This document shows, piece after piece, positions 63,213 through 64,000 of a stretch of 64,000 bases of DNA. Within the stretch, counting starts at the first letter, position 1; each line of letters opens with the position of its first letter. The stretch is from a bacterium (GTDB taxonomy: Bacteria > Latescibacterota > Latescibacteria > Latescibacterales > Latescibacteraceae): positions 1 to 64,000 of the forward strand of contig JAJFUH010000050.1 in NCBI GenBank assembly GCA_021372535.1, written 5' to 3'. Below the pieces are notes generated by a model. That model saw nothing but the letters and a program-made list of their open reading frames with translations, was not told the DNA's origin and made no database searches. A program made the translations under genes and the position numbers.

Positions 63213-64000
63213 TTACATCCCGTTTTTTTCCTGTCCGGTCAGGGTGATAACCGTAATCTCCGAAGGCTGCCCGATTCTGAAAGGCGGACCCCAGTATCCT
63301 GTCCCGCGGCTGATGTATATCCAGGTATTTTCATGGCGGTGGAGTCCATGGGTATAGGGCTGCTGCAAACCCACAAAGAAATTCCAGGGGAAATACTGCC
63401 CACCGTGGGTATGCCCGGAGATAAGGATATCGAATCCCGCACGGGCTGCTTTGAAAATACTCCTCGGCTGGTGGGCAAGTAGTATTTTTACATCACTCTG
63501 ATCTGCGCCCGCCAGAGCGGCTTCGGGACTCGATGTGTGATCGGGGAAAAACCGTCCGCCTTCGTAATCGGTCACTCCCGCCAGGAGAATACGGGCGTTG
63601 CCATACCGTATCATTCTGTGTTCGTTGAGAAGGACTGTCATTCCTAATCTCCGTATTTCCTGTATCCATGCCTTGACTCCCGAATAGTATTCATGGTTTC
63701 CGGTGACGAAGAAAACGCCGTATGGAGCTGATAAACCGGCAAGCGGCGCCACATCCTCACGGAGTGATTCGACCGTACCGTCCGCAAGGTCGCCGGTGAA
63801 AACGATGATATCCGGCGCGAGTTTGTTGACCTCGTCCACGATGGTCTGTACGAACGGCCGTGTGACGGTCTCGCCGACGTGGAAATCGGTAATCTGAACT
63901 ATCGTGAGTTTTTCGAGGTCCTTATGGAGATTGTGTACGAGCATGGCGACCCTTTTAGTTCCCGGGGTTCGTTTTGCCTCGTAGAGGCCATATCCTGCCA
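63213..64000 (-). CDS. Calcineurin-like metallophosphoesterase (5' end outside the window)
   Basis: At least 262 residues of a YkuE-type membrane-linked phosphoesterase. The metal motifs are TDFHVG, VFTGDLADG, VTGNHEYYSG, LLAHQP and ISGHTHGGQ, all five canonical blocks. The frame runs open to the window edge, and the residues before the first internal ATG (GLYEAKRTPGTKRVA) match the linker that precedes the catalytic domain in YkuE-like proteins. The true start, probably with transmembrane helices, lies beyond 64000. Members hydrolyse UDP-diacylglucosamine-like or other phosphodiesters. The gene shows normal base composition, so the AT-rich cassette ends before it. Confidence 0.85.
   Translation of the reverse strand, partial: AGYGLYEAKRTPGTKRVAMLVHNLHKDLEKLTIVQITDFHVGETVTRPFVQTIVDEVNKLAPDIIVFTGDLADGTVESLREDVAPLAGLSAPYGVFFVTGNHEYYSGVKAWIQEIRRLGMTVLLNEHRMIRYGNARILLAGVTDYEGGRFFPDHTSSPEAALAGADQSDVKILLAHQPRSIFKAARAGFDILISGHTHGGQYFPWNFFVGLQQPYTHGLHRHENTWIYISRGTGYWGPPFRIGQPSEITVITLTGQEKNGM

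Noticed and set aside
1-64000. tRNA, rRNA, CRISPR arrays, insertion sequences and prophage genes
   Set aside because: No sequences with the needed repeats, folds or transposase motifs were seen. The repeats present are short dispersed elements without a spacer pattern.

Overview
This 64 kb window is chromosomal DNA of a Gram-negative, sugar-degrading bacterium, probably uncultured. Most genes have mid-range GC. There are many Tat (twin-arginine) and lipoprotein export signals, a complete V-type ATPase operon, and large families of short dispersed intergenic repeats. The Gfo/Idh/MocA, DUF1080, PmoA-like (DUF6807) and xylose-isomerase-like TIM-barrel families, plus a coiled-coil protein whose C-terminal domain is of a kind common in Bacteroidota, suggest the FCB or PVC superphyla (for example a Latescibacterota- or Planctomycetota-like lineage). 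That placement is an inference; the window has no rRNA or other marker gene, and I found no tRNA, CRISPR array or insertion sequence.

Layout. 0.6-11.6 kb: plus-strand catabolic genes (M20 peptidase, two zinc alcohol dehydrogenases, a PPM1/LCM-type methyltransferase, a DUF4405-like membrane protein, a secreted GH38 mannosidase, a secreted nitrilase-fold amidase, an SDR). 11.9-15.3 kb: minus-strand CHAD, SixA, ParA and flavodoxin/ferredoxin genes. 15.7-31.6 kb: a dense sugar-oxidation region with exported Gfo/Idh/MocA oxidoreductases, three exported TIM-barrel isomerase/epimerase-like proteins, a tandem DUF1080 lipoprotein, a DUF6807 protein, an atypical Nramp-family transporter and two exported amidohydrolases. 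Seven of these form one minus-strand run (22.1-30.2 kb). 32-36.4 kb: an RNA methyltransferase, a DUF45 metalloprotease, a cytoplasmic Gfo/Idh/MocA enzyme, a lipoprotein and TatA. 36.4-38.2 kb: an extremely AT-rich stretch, a strong promoter and a structured leader before a membrane-anchored coiled-coil protein. 38.4-40.8 kb: an ArsB/NhaD-type permease and a Ca2+/Na+ antiporter. 41.3-50.1 kb: the V-ATPase operon, transcribed H-I-K-E-C-F-A-B-D, whose B gene has an in-frame TAA. 50.6-53.8 kb: MFS, SIS and ROK genes for a sugar or amino sugar. 54-60.8 kb: M19 dipeptidase, a GH9-polysaccharide deacetylase fusion, a PilZ protein and a heparinase II/III-like lyase. 61.1-63.1 kb: a strongly AT-rich two-gene cassette (AAA ATPase plus RloB) that looks like a transferred defence system. 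The right edge cuts a metallophosphoesterase.

How the parts fit. Exported glycosidases and lyases would release sugars. Periplasmic Gfo/Idh/MocA dehydrogenases, DUF1080 proteins and TIM-barrel isomerases would oxidise and cleave or rearrange them, in the manner of the known 3-keto-glycoside route. Dehydrogenases, SIS/ROK enzymes and transporters would take the products inward. The V-ATPase c-subunit has the residues of a Na+ site, and two predicted sodium-linked transporters lie beside the operon, so a sodium circuit is plausible.

The items most worth a second look are the AAA-RloB cassette, the nonsense codon in V-ATPase B, the structured leader at about 36.93-37.12 kb, the seven-gene oxidative glycoside operon with its atypical Nramp member, and the GH9-deacetylase fusion.
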